A DNA stretch of 36,228 nt. Source: Rhodospirillaceae bacterium. GTDB lineage: Bacteria; Pseudomonadota; Alphaproteobacteria; Rhodospirillales; JABHCV01. The notes beneath the pieces were generated by a model. That model had not been told where the DNA came from, ran no database searches, and worked only from the letters and a program-made list of their open reading frames with translations. Each line of letters starts with the position of its first letter. Positions within the stretch are counted from its first letter, which is position 1. Of this stretch, positions 1 to 7,992 are shown in pieces. The stretch covers positions 1 through 36,228 of the forward strand of contig JABMOQ010000074.1 in NCBI GenBank assembly GCA_013204045.1, given 5' to 3'. Made by a program: the position numbers and the translations under genes.

Positions 1-394
1 CGTTTTCAACGTTTTTAACGATAGCCCTCGGGGCCTGGCTTTCAACATTCGTTGATTGTTCGTCGCTATCGGGCGCGGCGGCTTCCTGCTGCGGCTGATT
101 GGTATTCTCATTACGGTCGTCTTCGTGTTTCCTGGGTTGGGAATCCGCACCGCTACTATCGGCGTTCAAAATACGCTGGTAGTGCTCGGCGTGCTGGAAA
201 TAACCTTCCGCGGCGATCCTGTCGCCCGCTGATGTGGCATCGCGGGCCAAGGTGAGATACTTATCGAGGACCTGTTGAGCGGAGCCGCGAACCTTGTTAT
301 CGCCGCCACTGCTTTCAAAATTGCGGCCCTTCGACGATTGCGGACGCTTGCCGCCGCGGCTGCGCCCACGTCTTGGATTGGTTACATGTTTCAT
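1..394 (-). CDS. DUF4167 domain protein, N-terminal part (cut by window edge)
   Basis: The frame opens with ATG at 394 and runs off the left edge without a stop, giving about 131 residues. The N-terminus (MKHVTNPRRGRSRGGKRPQS) is strongly basic and Arg/Gly-rich. It is followed by a helical stretch containing VRGSAQQVLDKYLTLARDA and then AAEGYFQHAEHYQRILNA, which is the recognisable DUF4167 core. After about residue 85 it becomes low-complexity, rich in Glu, Asp, Gln and Asn. DUF4167 proteins are alphaproteobacterial and of unknown function; the basic head suggests nucleic-acid contact, but that is inference. In relatives the gene commonly lies between prmC and clpB, and prmC is indeed upstream here. 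The C-terminus cannot be judged. Confidence 0.85.
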   Translation of the reverse strand, partial: MKHVTNPRRGRSRGGKRPQSSKGRNFESSGGDNKVRGSAQQVLDKYLTLARDATSAGDRIAAEGYFQHAEHYQRILNADSSGADSQPRKHEDDRNENTNQPQQEAAAPDSDEQSTNVESQAPRAIVKNVEN

Positions 395-521
395 GATACC
401 TGTATTTTCATAGTGGACTTCAGCCAGTTGGCATCGGCCTCAAAGTTGACGTTTCTGTTGTCGGATATTTTTCCCAGTACGGTCAAAGCTCCTTGGCTTT
501 AACTTTCCGCACGGCCATTGC

Positions 522-645
522 AAAAAACTTCTGGCTACTGCGTTGTGGGAACTAGGCCTTGGCACCGATGCTTGAAACACCCGCCGGAGCTTGTGGCCCG
601 GATAGCTCTTCCCAAAGCCACCCTCAGACAAGAAACTAGTCGGGA
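522..645 (-). ncRNA. Candidate small structured RNA (family unassigned)
   Basis: This lies in the 291-base gap between prmC and DUF4167. Read on the minus strand, a CATAAT -10-like hexamer at 657-652 would start transcription near 645; no good -35 is visible. The sequence can fold into a long rod: 620-616 with 536-532, 615-609 with 551-544 (one bulged C), 599-595 with 558-554, 585-582 with 564-561, and 581-577 with 571-567 around a UUCAA loop. Five bases after the rod comes a run of six U (527-522), as at an intrinsic terminator. The product would be about 124 nt. I see no SRP tetraloop motif and no tmRNA signature. A 6S-like RNA or a structured DUF4167 leader are alternatives. Pairings were found by eye only. 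Confidence 0.35.
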
Positions 646-685
646 TGGGCTATTATGCCAACTGTTTTTTTTATAAAAATTGGGT

Positions 686-1570
686 TTACAAACGCCCGAA
701 TATGCACCTTTCGATTCCCGCCAGATCCTTGCGTTTTGCGATGTTTCTAAAGCCCCATTCGCCCATCATTCCGCAAACATCATCTGCTTGGCCTTGCCCA
801 ATCTCAAAAAAAACGCCGCCATCGGGCCTAAGAATTTCCGGCAATTGGGGAATAATCGTCCGGTAGGCAGAAAGCCCGTCGGGGCCAGCAAACAGGGCCT
901 TTGGGGGATCGAACTCGGCGACCTCGGGGGCCAGGCTTTTGGCATCGGCGTCAGCAATGTAAGGCGGGTTACAGATGATGACGTCGAAACGGCGACCCTC
1001 GATTGACCCAGCCAGGCCTTGTTCCCAATCTGCGGTGCGGAATGTCGCCTGTTTCGACAGACCCAGATTTTCGGCATTGCCTTTCGCCGTGACCACGGCA
1101 CCTTGGCTGATATCGACTCCCAGACCGTGGCAATCGGGTCGCTCGTGCAGCAAGGCCAGCAGCAGGCATCCGGAGCCGGTTCCCATATCGAGGATTTCGA
1201 GCCGTACATTCCGTTCGGGGTACTCATCAAGCACCACCTCAACCAGGGTTTCTGAATCAGGTCGCGGGATCAGGGTATCTTCGGTGATGGTAAAGTCCAG
1301 TGACCAGAATTCGCGGTGTCCCGTAATTTGGGCCAGGGGCTGGCGCTTTGCCCGGCGGGTGACGATAGCATCAATTTTTTGGCAATCGTTCACATCAAGT
1401 TGGCGTTCCGGATGAGAAAACACCTGTTCCGGGGTACACCCAAGGACATAGGCAACCAGCAGGCGGGCATCAAGGCGGGCCTCATCGATGCCGGCCGCTT
1501 GCAGTCGCTGAATGGCTGCCGCCAAGGCATCGCCGACAGTTGAGGTTGCCAAATCGAAAGGCACTTTCAC
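686..1570 (-). CDS. prmC: Peptide chain release factor N5-glutamine methyltransferase
   Basis: PrmC (HemK) uses S-adenosylmethionine to methylate the glutamine of the GGQ motif in release factors 1 and 2, which improves peptide release. The 294-residue protein has the usual length. An N-terminal helical substrate-binding domain (about 1-95) precedes a Rossmann methyltransferase domain with the SAM motif [14 protein letters not shown] and the diagnostic catalytic NPPY in [13 protein letters not shown]. The start is a GTG at 1570 whose last bases form the prfA stop (GTGA, a 4-base overlap), so enzyme and substrate are translationally coupled. It is the last gene of the run that begins at lysC. 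No intrinsic terminator is clear after it. Confidence 0.97.
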   Translation of the reverse strand: MKVPFDLATSTVGDALAAAIQRLQAAGIDEARLDARLLVAYVLGCTPEQVFSHPERQLDVNDCQKIDAIVTRRAKRQPLAQITGHREFWSLDFTITEDTLIPRPDSETLVEVVLDEYPERNVRLEILDMGTGSGCLLLALLHERPDCHGLGVDISQGAVVTAKGNAENLGLSKQATFRTADWEQGLAGSIEGRRFDVIICNPPYIADADAKSLAPEVAEFDPPKALFAGPDGLSAYRTIIPQLPEILRPDGGVFFEIGQGQADDVCGMMGEWGFRNIAKRKDLAGIERCIFGRL

Positions 1571-2640
1571 GAAATTTCGGACAGGCGGCTTGCCTGGTCT
1601 TCGGAAATCAGGGCGTCGATGGCTTCATCCAGTTCCCCATCCATAATCCTGTCTAGTTTGTGAAGGGTCAGGTTAATGCGATGATCGGTAACGCGCCCTT
1701 GCGGGAAATTATATGTGCGGATTCGTTCCGAGCGATCGCCGGAGCCGACCTGGCTTTTACGGGTCGCCGCGCGCTCGGCATCAAGTTGCTGGCGTTCGTG
1801 TTCATACAAGCGGGCGCGCAGCACTCGCATTCCCTTGGCTTTGTTCTTGTGCTGGGATTTTTCATCCTGCTGCGAGACGACAATGCCGGTCGGCAGGTGG
1901 GTGATGCGAATAGCACTGTCGGTTGTGTTAACCGACTGCCCACCGGGACCACTGGCCCGGAATACGTCGATGCGCAGGTCTTTATCGGCAATTTGAATAT
2001 CGACTTCCTCGGCTTCCGGCATAACGGCGACGGTTGCCGCCGAGGTATGGATACGGCCCCCCGATTCGGTGGTTGGAATTCGTTGCACCCGATGCACACC
2101 GGATTCGAATTTCAGCCTGGCGAATACATCCCTGCCAGAAACAGATGCGATGGCCTCCTTGAAACCACCAATACCCGTTTCGCTCATATGCATGATTTCA
2201 AACTTCCAACCCCGGGCCTCTGCATAGCGCTGGTACATACGGAAGAGGTCAGCGGCGAACAGGGCTGCTTCATCGCCGCCCGTGCCAGCGCGAATTTCAA
2301 GAATGGCGTTTTTTTCGTCAGCATCGTCCTTCGGTATCAGGAGCACCTGCACCCGGCGCTCCAACTCGGGCAGGGATTCCTTTAATTCCAGAAATTCAAT
2401 TTCGGCCATTTCGCGCATGTCCGCATCTGTTTCCGGGTCAGCCAGCATGCCCGCCAAATCGGCGGCTTCCTGTTTTTTCTCGTTCAACCTCCGGATGCCT
2501 TCGACCACCGGGGTCAGGGCGGAATATTCCTTGGACAGGCGAACGAAATCGCCGGAAGACGCCGCATCCGGGGCCACCATCAATTCACCCAGTTCATCGT
2601 GGCGGGCAATAACCTGCCTGAGTTTTTCGTCCATGTTCAC
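1567..2640 (-). CDS. prfA: Peptide chain release factor 1
   Basis: RF1 recognises UAA and UAG in the ribosomal A site and triggers hydrolysis of peptidyl-tRNA. The 357-residue length is normal. The catalytic GGQ sits at 233-235 in [14 protein letters not shown]. The RF1-type stop-codon-reading tripeptide is at 189-191 as PTT (PAT in E. coli), followed by [15 protein letters not shown]. The C-terminus carries [20 protein letters not shown], a typical RF1 segment. The start is taken as GTG 2640 because AAGGA, inside the end of hemA, lies about 10 bases upstream; the ATG two codons later (2634) is the alternative. hemA ends 6 bases upstream and prmC overlaps the stop. Confidence 0.97.
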   Translation of the reverse strand: MNMDEKLRQVIARHDELGELMVAPDAASSGDFVRLSKEYSALTPVVEGIRRLNEKKQEAADLAGMLADPETDADMREMAEIEFLELKESLPELERRVQVLLIPKDDADEKNAILEIRAGTGGDEAALFAADLFRMYQRYAEARGWKFEIMHMSETGIGGFKEAIASVSGRDVFARLKFESGVHRVQRIPTTESGGRIHTSAATVAVMPEAEEVDIQIADKDLRIDVFRASGPGGQSVNTTDSAIRITHLPTGIVVSQQDEKSQHKNKAKGMRVLRARLYEHERQQLDAERAATRKSQVGSGDRSERIRTYNFPQGRVTDHRINLTLHKLDRIMDGELDEAIDALISEDQASRLSEIS

Positions 2641-2646
2641 GTTTGT

Positions 2647-3942
2647 TTATTCCTTCGGGTCACGGTTTTTCCCCAGCCCGAACAACCGGCCGACAAGTTT
2701 TTCCATCATTTGCCAGTTGCTTCCTTCGCTTTTGGCAGCATCGCGCAATTGTTCTGACGGCATATGCAAAAGCCGATTGACCAATAGCCGGGTCGCCTTG
2801 TCCGCATCGCCGTCTGCATCGCTGAGGGCTTTAACACGCTCTTTATCGAAATGCTCTCTTAATTGGCTTAACGCTGGGACCGCCACCCGCTCTGCCTGCC
2901 CGCGCAAGAACGAGGCGACTTCTTCCGATACGATCAATTTGGCGGCGACCGACTCGTTCTCACGAATGGCCCGGCCTTCCATGGCGACCCGGTCCAGATC
3001 GCCGAGATCATACAGAAAGGCGTCTTCAAGACGCCCGATGGCCGGATCCAGATCACCGGGAACGCCTGCATCAACCAGGAATACGGGCTTGTGGCGCCGC
3101 GCCGAGAGAGCAATTTTCATCATCGCCGCATCAATCACGTGATGGCGCTGTCCCAGCGAAGCAAGGATAATATCGGCCTCAATCAACTGAGATTGCAAAT
3201 CTTTGAACTCTGCCGTGTGGCAACTCAATCTTGCGGCCAGTTCATCGGCTCGCTTAGCCTGCGGGTGGGTCACCAGCAAACGGCCAAGGCCGGCCGACAA
3301 CATTTCACCGGCAATTAATTCACCCATTTCACCGACCCCCACGAGCAGAGCCCTGCAACCGGCAAGATCACCATGCAGATCACCGGCCACCTGGGTCGTG
3401 GCAGTGGCAATTGAGACAGGGCGTTCGCCGATGGCAGTTTCCGAGCGCACCCTTTTCGCCGTCGCATACGCTGCCTGCATTATTGTTTCCAGCCCCCTGC
3501 CGGCCATTCCGGTATCTTGCGATACCCTGTGGCTGGCCTTGACCTGGCCCAGGACCTGCGGCTCGCCGACAATCAGACTATCCAGCGAAGCGGTCACTGA
3601 AAAAATCTGGTGGATGGCATCTTCGTCCCAATAGACGTACGTCTGCCCGTTCAATTCCGATGGATCAATTTCACCATGTTCGGCAAGCACCTTCAGTACC
3701 CGGGACGGCATATCTTCTCCCGGTCTGTCTTCACAGAAGGCCTGCACTTCAATCCGGTCACAGGTTGAAAGGAGCAGGGCTTCTGTGACGCCTTCCCGCC
3801 TGAGGGCTTCAAGAACACCTGCATACGCGTCTTCCTCGATGAAAAGACGGTCACGCAAAATCATCGAGCTTGATTTATGGTTGGCGCCGACAACAAGTGG
3901 GCTACCCGCGGGCTTATCATGTTTGGGGGATTGGTTTGACAT
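2647..3942 (-). CDS. hemA: Glutamyl-tRNA reductase
   Basis: HemA reduces glutamyl-tRNA(Glu) to glutamate-1-semialdehyde with NADPH, the first committed step of C5-pathway tetrapyrrole synthesis. The 431-residue protein shows the catalytic domain with nucleophile Cys61 in LLLSTCDRIEVQ. It also has the conserved SLIVGEPQVLGQVK segment, an NADPH-binding Rossmann domain beginning ALLVGVGEMGELIAGEM, and a C-terminal helical dimerisation domain. The family motif is usually STCNR; here Asn is replaced by Asp. The gene starts 7 bases after the hisS stop, and its AGGT ribosome site lies inside the last codons of hisS. Many alphaproteobacteria instead make aminolevulinate by the Shemin enzyme (ALA synthase), so the C5 route is a useful lineage clue. 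Confidence 0.96.
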   Translation of the reverse strand: MSNQSPKHDKPAGSPLVVGANHKSSSMILRDRLFIEEDAYAGVLEALRREGVTEALLLSTCDRIEVQAFCEDRPGEDMPSRVLKVLAEHGEIDPSELNGQTYVYWDEDAIHQIFSVTASLDSLIVGEPQVLGQVKASHRVSQDTGMAGRGLETIMQAAYATAKRVRSETAIGERPVSIATATTQVAGDLHGDLAGCRALLVGVGEMGELIAGEMLSAGLGRLLVTHPQAKRADELAARLSCHTAEFKDLQSQLIEADIILASLGQRHHVIDAAMMKIALSARRHKPVFLVDAGVPGDLDPAIGRLEDAFLYDLGDLDRVAMEGRAIRENESVAAKLIVSEEVASFLRGQAERVAVPALSQLREHFDKERVKALSDADGDADKATRLLVNRLLHMPSEQLRDAAKSEGSNWQMMEKLVGRLFGLGKNRDPKE

Positions 3943-3949
3943 GAGATCG

Positions 3950-5194
3950 CTACCTGTAGCGAGTCAGGTGGTCCTCTAAAGATGCCAAAGGCACCTCCAA
4001 CTGATCACCGGTTTCCATATCACGGACGGTGGCGGCTTTGTTCTGAAGTTCGTCTTCCCCCAGAATCACAGCGGCAATTGCCTGAACATTATTTGCTCTT
4101 TTCATGCGCTTTTTCATGTTTCCGGAATAACCCAGATCAACCGTAAAACCGGCGTGGCGCAGTTGCTGGGTTATTTCCAGCGCTTTTATTTCCGCCACAT
4201 CGCCAATGGGGATGACAGCGAGCGGACGGGCACGGCCCTCAGGGGATTCAATCATCATGGCCAGTCGCTCAATGCCGGCAGCCCATCCGGTGCCGGGGGT
4301 CTGCGGACCGCCCATCTGCTTGATCAGGCCGTCATAGCGGCCACCCGCGACCAGTGCCCCTTGGGAACCCAGTTCCGTGGTGGTGAACTCAAATGCCGTA
4401 TGACAGTAATAATCGAGACCACGGACGAGGCGCGGATTGAGCGTATAAGCGACGCCCGCTGTATCCAGCCCGGACAAAACCTGATCGAAAAATGCCTTCG
4501 AGACATCATTAAAGCTGTCTGCAATCACCGGTGCATTTTCAATAATCTTACGATCCCCTTCGTCCTTGGAGTCGAGGATTCGTAACGGATTGCGGGCCAG
4601 CCGATCACGGCTGTCCTTTGAAAGATCGCCAAGGTGGCCTTCAAAGTAAGCAACCAGTTTTTCACGGTAGGCCTTGCGGCTTTCGCCATCGCCCAGGCTG
4701 TTGAGTTCCAGAGTCGTCGAGCCCAGAACGCCCAGGGCATCCAGGAAATGGGCGCCAAGGGATATAACTTCAACATCGGCAAGAGGCCCTTCGACGCCAA
4801 GAATCTCCGCGCCAACCTGATGAAACTGCCTGAGCCGACCCTTCTGGGGGCGTTCATAGCGAAACATCGGCCCCTGATAGATAAATTTAAGCGGCAGATT
4901 TTGCGCCAGCCCACCGGAAATGAATGCCCGTGCCACACCGGCCGTGTTTTCAGGCCTGAGCGTGAGACTGTCGCCGCCCTTGTCTTCAAACGTATACATT
5001 TCCTTGGTCACAATATCGGAGGTATCGCCAAGGGTTCGGGAAAAGACATCGGTTTTTTCGAACACCGGGGTCGCAATTTCATCAAACCCGTAACGCCCGC
5101 TAATTTGGCGGACAGTGTCAATGACCTTACGGTGACGGAGACACTCTTCCCCCAGCAGATCGTGGGTGCCGCGGACCGGCTGCAACGTGGACAT
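3950..5194 (-). CDS. hisS: Histidyl-tRNA synthetase
   Basis: This class II aminoacyl-tRNA synthetase charges tRNA-His. The 414 residues include motif 2 at about 111-130 (FRYERPQKGRLRQFHQVGAE), the histidine-specific loop LVRGLDYYCHTAFEF at 256-270, and motif 3 GWAAGIERL at 303-311. An anticodon-binding domain follows from about residue 325. Cys-His in the RGLDYY loop replaces the more usual Asn-Arg. The RPQKGR..QFHQ motif 2 is the ordinary bacterial type rather than the altered form reported in alphaproteobacteria whose tRNA-His lacks G-1. GAGG and AGGT lie just before the ATG. ispG ends 12 bases upstream. Confidence 0.97.
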   Translation of the reverse strand: MSTLQPVRGTHDLLGEECLRHRKVIDTVRQISGRYGFDEIATPVFEKTDVFSRTLGDTSDIVTKEMYTFEDKGGDSLTLRPENTAGVARAFISGGLAQNLPLKFIYQGPMFRYERPQKGRLRQFHQVGAEILGVEGPLADVEVISLGAHFLDALGVLGSTTLELNSLGDGESRKAYREKLVAYFEGHLGDLSKDSRDRLARNPLRILDSKDEGDRKIIENAPVIADSFNDVSKAFFDQVLSGLDTAGVAYTLNPRLVRGLDYYCHTAFEFTTTELGSQGALVAGGRYDGLIKQMGGPQTPGTGWAAGIERLAMMIESPEGRARPLAVIPIGDVAEIKALEITQQLRHAGFTVDLGYSGNMKKRMKRANNVQAIAAVILGEDELQNKAATVRDMETGDQLEVPLASLEDHLTRYR

Positions 5195-5206
5195 ACCTGA
5201 ACCTCT

Positions 5207-6502
5207 CTATTCGGCCGCAGCGGTGGATTTCGATTTTCCGCCACCCGCCTTACCGTCCCGTGGCTTGTAGCGGGTGGCCACGTAATCGTCGACGATTTTC
5301 TTGAATTCATTGGCGATCCCGGCACCGCGCAGGGTCATGGCCTTTTTGCCGTCGATAAATACCGGAGCTGCCGGTTCTTCACCCGTTCCCGGCAGACTGA
5401 TGCCGATATCGGCATGTTTGCTTTCGCCCGGGCCATTAACGATACAGCCCATCACCGCAAGATTAAGACTTTCGGAACCAGGATATCTGTCCCGCCATTC
5501 CGGCATGCTGCTTCGGACATGGTCCTGAATTTGTTGCGCCAGCGACTGAAAAACGGTCGACGTTGTCCGCCCGCACCCTGGACAGGCCGTAACCATTGGC
5601 GTGAACGCGCGCAGGCCAAGGGTTTGCAGGATTTCCTGGGCGACGATGACTTCCTGGGTGCGGTCTCCACCGGGTTCCGGGGTCAGCGACACACGAATGG
5701 TATCGCCAATGCCTTCTTGTAGCAGCACGCCCATTGCCGTGGCCGAAGCAACGATCCCCTTCGAGCCCATACCGGCTTCGGTCAAGCCAAGGTGCAGAGC
5801 ATGATCGCAGCGCCGGGCAAGATCCGAATAAACGGCGATCAGATCCTGAACGTTGCTGACCTTGCACGACAAAATGATCCGGTCCTTTGTCATGCCCAAC
5901 TCCAGCGCCCGTTCGGCGCTGTCGAGGGCCGATCTGACCAGGGCTTCGCGGGTAACGTCGGCGGAATCCGCAGGTTCCGGCCGCTTGGCATTCTGGTCCA
6001 TCAGGTCAGCAAGCAATTCCTGATCCAGGCTGCCCCAATTAACGCCGATACGAACAGGACGGTTGTATTCGAGTGCCGTTTCAATCATCGAAGAAAACTG
6101 GCTGTCTTTTTTGTTTTTGAAGCCAACGTTGCCAGGATTTATCCGGTATTTTGCCAGCGCCTCGGCACAGGCCGGGTTGTTAGACAAAAGCGTGTGGCCA
6201 ATATAATGAAAGTCGCCAATCAGCGGCACCCGGATGCCCTGCTTGTGCAACTTGTCACGAATGTGGGGCACCGCCCTGGCGGCATCTTCCCGGTCAACGG
6301 TAATGCGGACAAGCTCTGAACCGGCGGCGGCAAGGGCGGCGATTTGTGTCACCGTGCCATCGATATCAGCGGTGTCCGTATTGGTCATCGATTGCACGAC
6401 TATTGGCGCATCGCCGCCAACGCGCACTTGGCAGGTTTCCTGGTCACCGATCATGACCGGAATACTGGCTCGTCTCATTGACGGATGGCTTTTATTGGAC
6501 AC
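5207..6502 (-). CDS. ispG: 4-hydroxy-3-methylbut-2-enyl diphosphate synthase
   Basis: IspG (GcpE) converts 2-C-methylerythritol 2,4-cyclodiphosphate to HMBPP in the MEP isoprenoid pathway. The protein has the N-terminal TIM-barrel region ([40 protein letters not shown]). The C-terminal iron-sulfur domain has cluster ligands Cys307 and Cys310 in [12 protein letters not shown], Cys353 in [11 protein letters not shown], and Glu360, the acidic fourth ligand known in the family. The start is a GTG at 6502; an in-frame ATG at 6478 is possible, and neither has a strong ribosome site. It lies 60 bases downstream of the rodZ-like gene and 12 bases upstream of hisS. Length (431) is normal for the alphaproteobacterial form. 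Confidence 0.96.
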   Translation of the reverse strand: MSNKSHPSMRRASIPVMIGDQETCQVRVGGDAPIVVQSMTNTDTADIDGTVTQIAALAAAGSELVRITVDREDAARAVPHIRDKLHKQGIRVPLIGDFHYIGHTLLSNNPACAEALAKYRINPGNVGFKNKKDSQFSSMIETALEYNRPVRIGVNWGSLDQELLADLMDQNAKRPEPADSADVTREALVRSALDSAERALELGMTKDRIILSCKVSNVQDLIAVYSDLARRCDHALHLGLTEAGMGSKGIVASATAMGVLLQEGIGDTIRVSLTPEPGGDRTQEVIVAQEILQTLGLRAFTPMVTACPGCGRTTSTVFQSLAQQIQDHVRSSMPEWRDRYPGSESLNLAVMGCIVNGPGESKHADIGISLPGTGEEPAAPVFIDGKKAMTLRGAGIANEFKKIVDDYVATRYKPRDGKAGGGKSKSTAAAE

Positions 6503-6562
6503 GTTTTCTAGCTTTCATGAGCGTAATTTCCGGCCTGACTGGACAAGTCAGCGCACGAAACG

Positions 6563-7867
6563 CTAATCCACTGCTTGCCCTTCAAGCAGGCGTTCCGGCT
6601 CAAGCAGCACGCTGCGCCGCACCGTGCCGGCGCCGCCGATGGGCGGTACGGTTTGGCCATCGACAACGATAACCAGAGCGCCGGCATTACCAGTTAATAA
6701 CTTCAGTCCCGGCTGATTGGGCACCCGATAGCTGTCTCCTGCCCGCAGCAAACGAGTCATGACAAGCTGATTGGCGACTTCGTCGCGAACCTGTATCCAG
6801 CTGTTTTTCATCGCCTTGACCAGAATACGTGAATTGGTATTTTCAATGCCATAGACCCGGCCGCTCAATACAACAGGTGAACTCGCAGCAGGCACAACCG
6901 CCGCGACTTCGGTTTCTGGCACGTCTGGCACCTTGGTAACTTGTTCCGGTTGCGGCGCGGGCTCCAATACAGCTGCGACCTGCTGCTGCTCTTCCTGACT
7001 TTCCGCAGTTGGTTGTACCGGCTGTATGACAACGGATTCAACGGGGCTTTCAACGACTTCTGGGGTCGATTCGATTACTGTTTCTGCTGCGAGCACGCCC
7101 GAACCCGGCTGTTCATTACCAATGTCCTGGACTTGCTCAGGCACATCGGCGACGGGTTCCGGCGGCAATTTCTGAACAGAGCGCGCAATTTCCTCTAGCT
7201 TTTCCGCCCCATCTTCTTCCAGCAATTCCTCGGCCATGGCCTCAAACAATTCATCAGCAAGGTCCTGCTCCTCGGGCGTTAACTGGACAGTCGCTTCCAT
7301 AACTTCGGCCACAGGCTGTTCCGCTATTTCCGGCTCGGGAGTCTCTTTTTGTTGCTCTACGGGCGCTTTGTCTTCCTTCGGTGCCAAGACGCTTAATCTT
7401 TCAGGCACCGGCGCCACCAGTTCCGCAATGACCCCATCCGAGGATGTGCCAACATACCAGATGCCATATGCGATAGCGGCGACGGCAAACCCTACAAAAA
7501 TGATGGCGCCCCCGGGCACACTTGATTCCGGAATAGGAACGGGAAACTGTAGTTTGGTCGTGGCATGTTCGATTGACGTTTCCTGCTTGAACCGACGCAC
7601 GACCTCTTCACTGTCCAGGCCAAGGTATTCTGAATAGGAACGAATAAATCCGACCGCATAGGCGCGGCCTGGCAGATCGTCGTAACGCCCGTCTTCAATG
7701 GCGTCCAGATAAATAAAACGGATGTGAAGTGTGTTCGCGACTTCGCGCAGATCATTGCCGACACGGAGTCGTGAGGCCTGCAACAATGCGCCAACACCAC
7801 CGCTATTATTGATGTCGTCTGCTTGCGCCTTTTGGATCTGCTCGCCGTCTGTTTCCTGAGAAACCAT
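6563..7867 (-). CDS. rodZ: RodZ-like membrane protein with HTH and DUF4115 domains
   Basis: RodZ proteins link the MreB cytoskeleton to the envelope and help set rod shape. An N-terminal HTH_25 domain (about 25-95, GALLQASRLRVGNDLREVANTL through YAVGFIRSYSEYLGL) is followed by one membrane segment at about 119-140 (GGAIIFVGFAVAAIAYGIWY). A long low-complexity linker rich in Glu, Pro, Val and Gln spans roughly 145-330. The C-terminal DUF4115 domain (VYGIENTNSRILVKAMKNSWIQVRD, then GDSYRVPNQPGLKLLTGNAGAL) would lie in the periplasm. The start is the ATG at 7867; the frame also opens one codon earlier with TTG. The 125-base gap upstream may hold its own promoter (TTGTTG, 18 bases, TATTAC on the minus strand), a weak match. 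The order ptsP-rodZ-ispG-hisS recalls RodZ/IspG/HisS clusters elsewhere. Confidence 0.88.
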   Translation of the reverse strand: MVSQETDGEQIQKAQADDINNSGGVGALLQASRLRVGNDLREVANTLHIRFIYLDAIEDGRYDDLPGRAYAVGFIRSYSEYLGLDSEEVVRRFKQETSIEHATTKLQFPVPIPESSVPGGAIIFVGFAVAAIAYGIWYVGTSSDGVIAELVAPVPERLSVLAPKEDKAPVEQQKETPEPEIAEQPVAEVMEATVQLTPEEQDLADELFEAMAEELLEEDGAEKLEEIARSVQKLPPEPVADVPEQVQDIGNEQPGSGVLAAETVIESTPEVVESPVESVVIQPVQPTAESQEEQQQVAAVLEPAPQPEQVTKVPDVPETEVAAVVPAASSPVVLSGRVYGIENTNSRILVKAMKNSWIQVRDEVANQLVMTRLLRAGDSYRVPNQPGLKLLTGNAGALVIVVDGQTVPPIGGAGTVRRSVLLEPERLLEGQAVD

Positions 7868-7992
7868 CAATCAACCCACATCAACCCTTACCTAGGGCGG
7901 TAATATTGAGAAAATAACTTTTGCAACAAGCCCTTACGGCCAATTCTATTCTGACAAGATATTAAGATTATTCAAGGTATAAACAGGCCCTG

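Noticed and set aside
485-500. AAAGC/GCTTT hairpin upstream of DUF4167
   Set aside because: The stem is 5 bp with no U-run or conserved context, so it may be chance.
522-645. SRP RNA or tmRNA identity for the candidate small RNA
   Set aside because: The SRP GGAAGGAAGCAGCC-type loop and the conserved tmRNA 5' sequence are both missing.
2282-3142. 286-residue plus-strand frame across the prfA-hemA junction
   Set aside because: It is Ser/Arg-rich without domains and is antisense to two well-identified genes.
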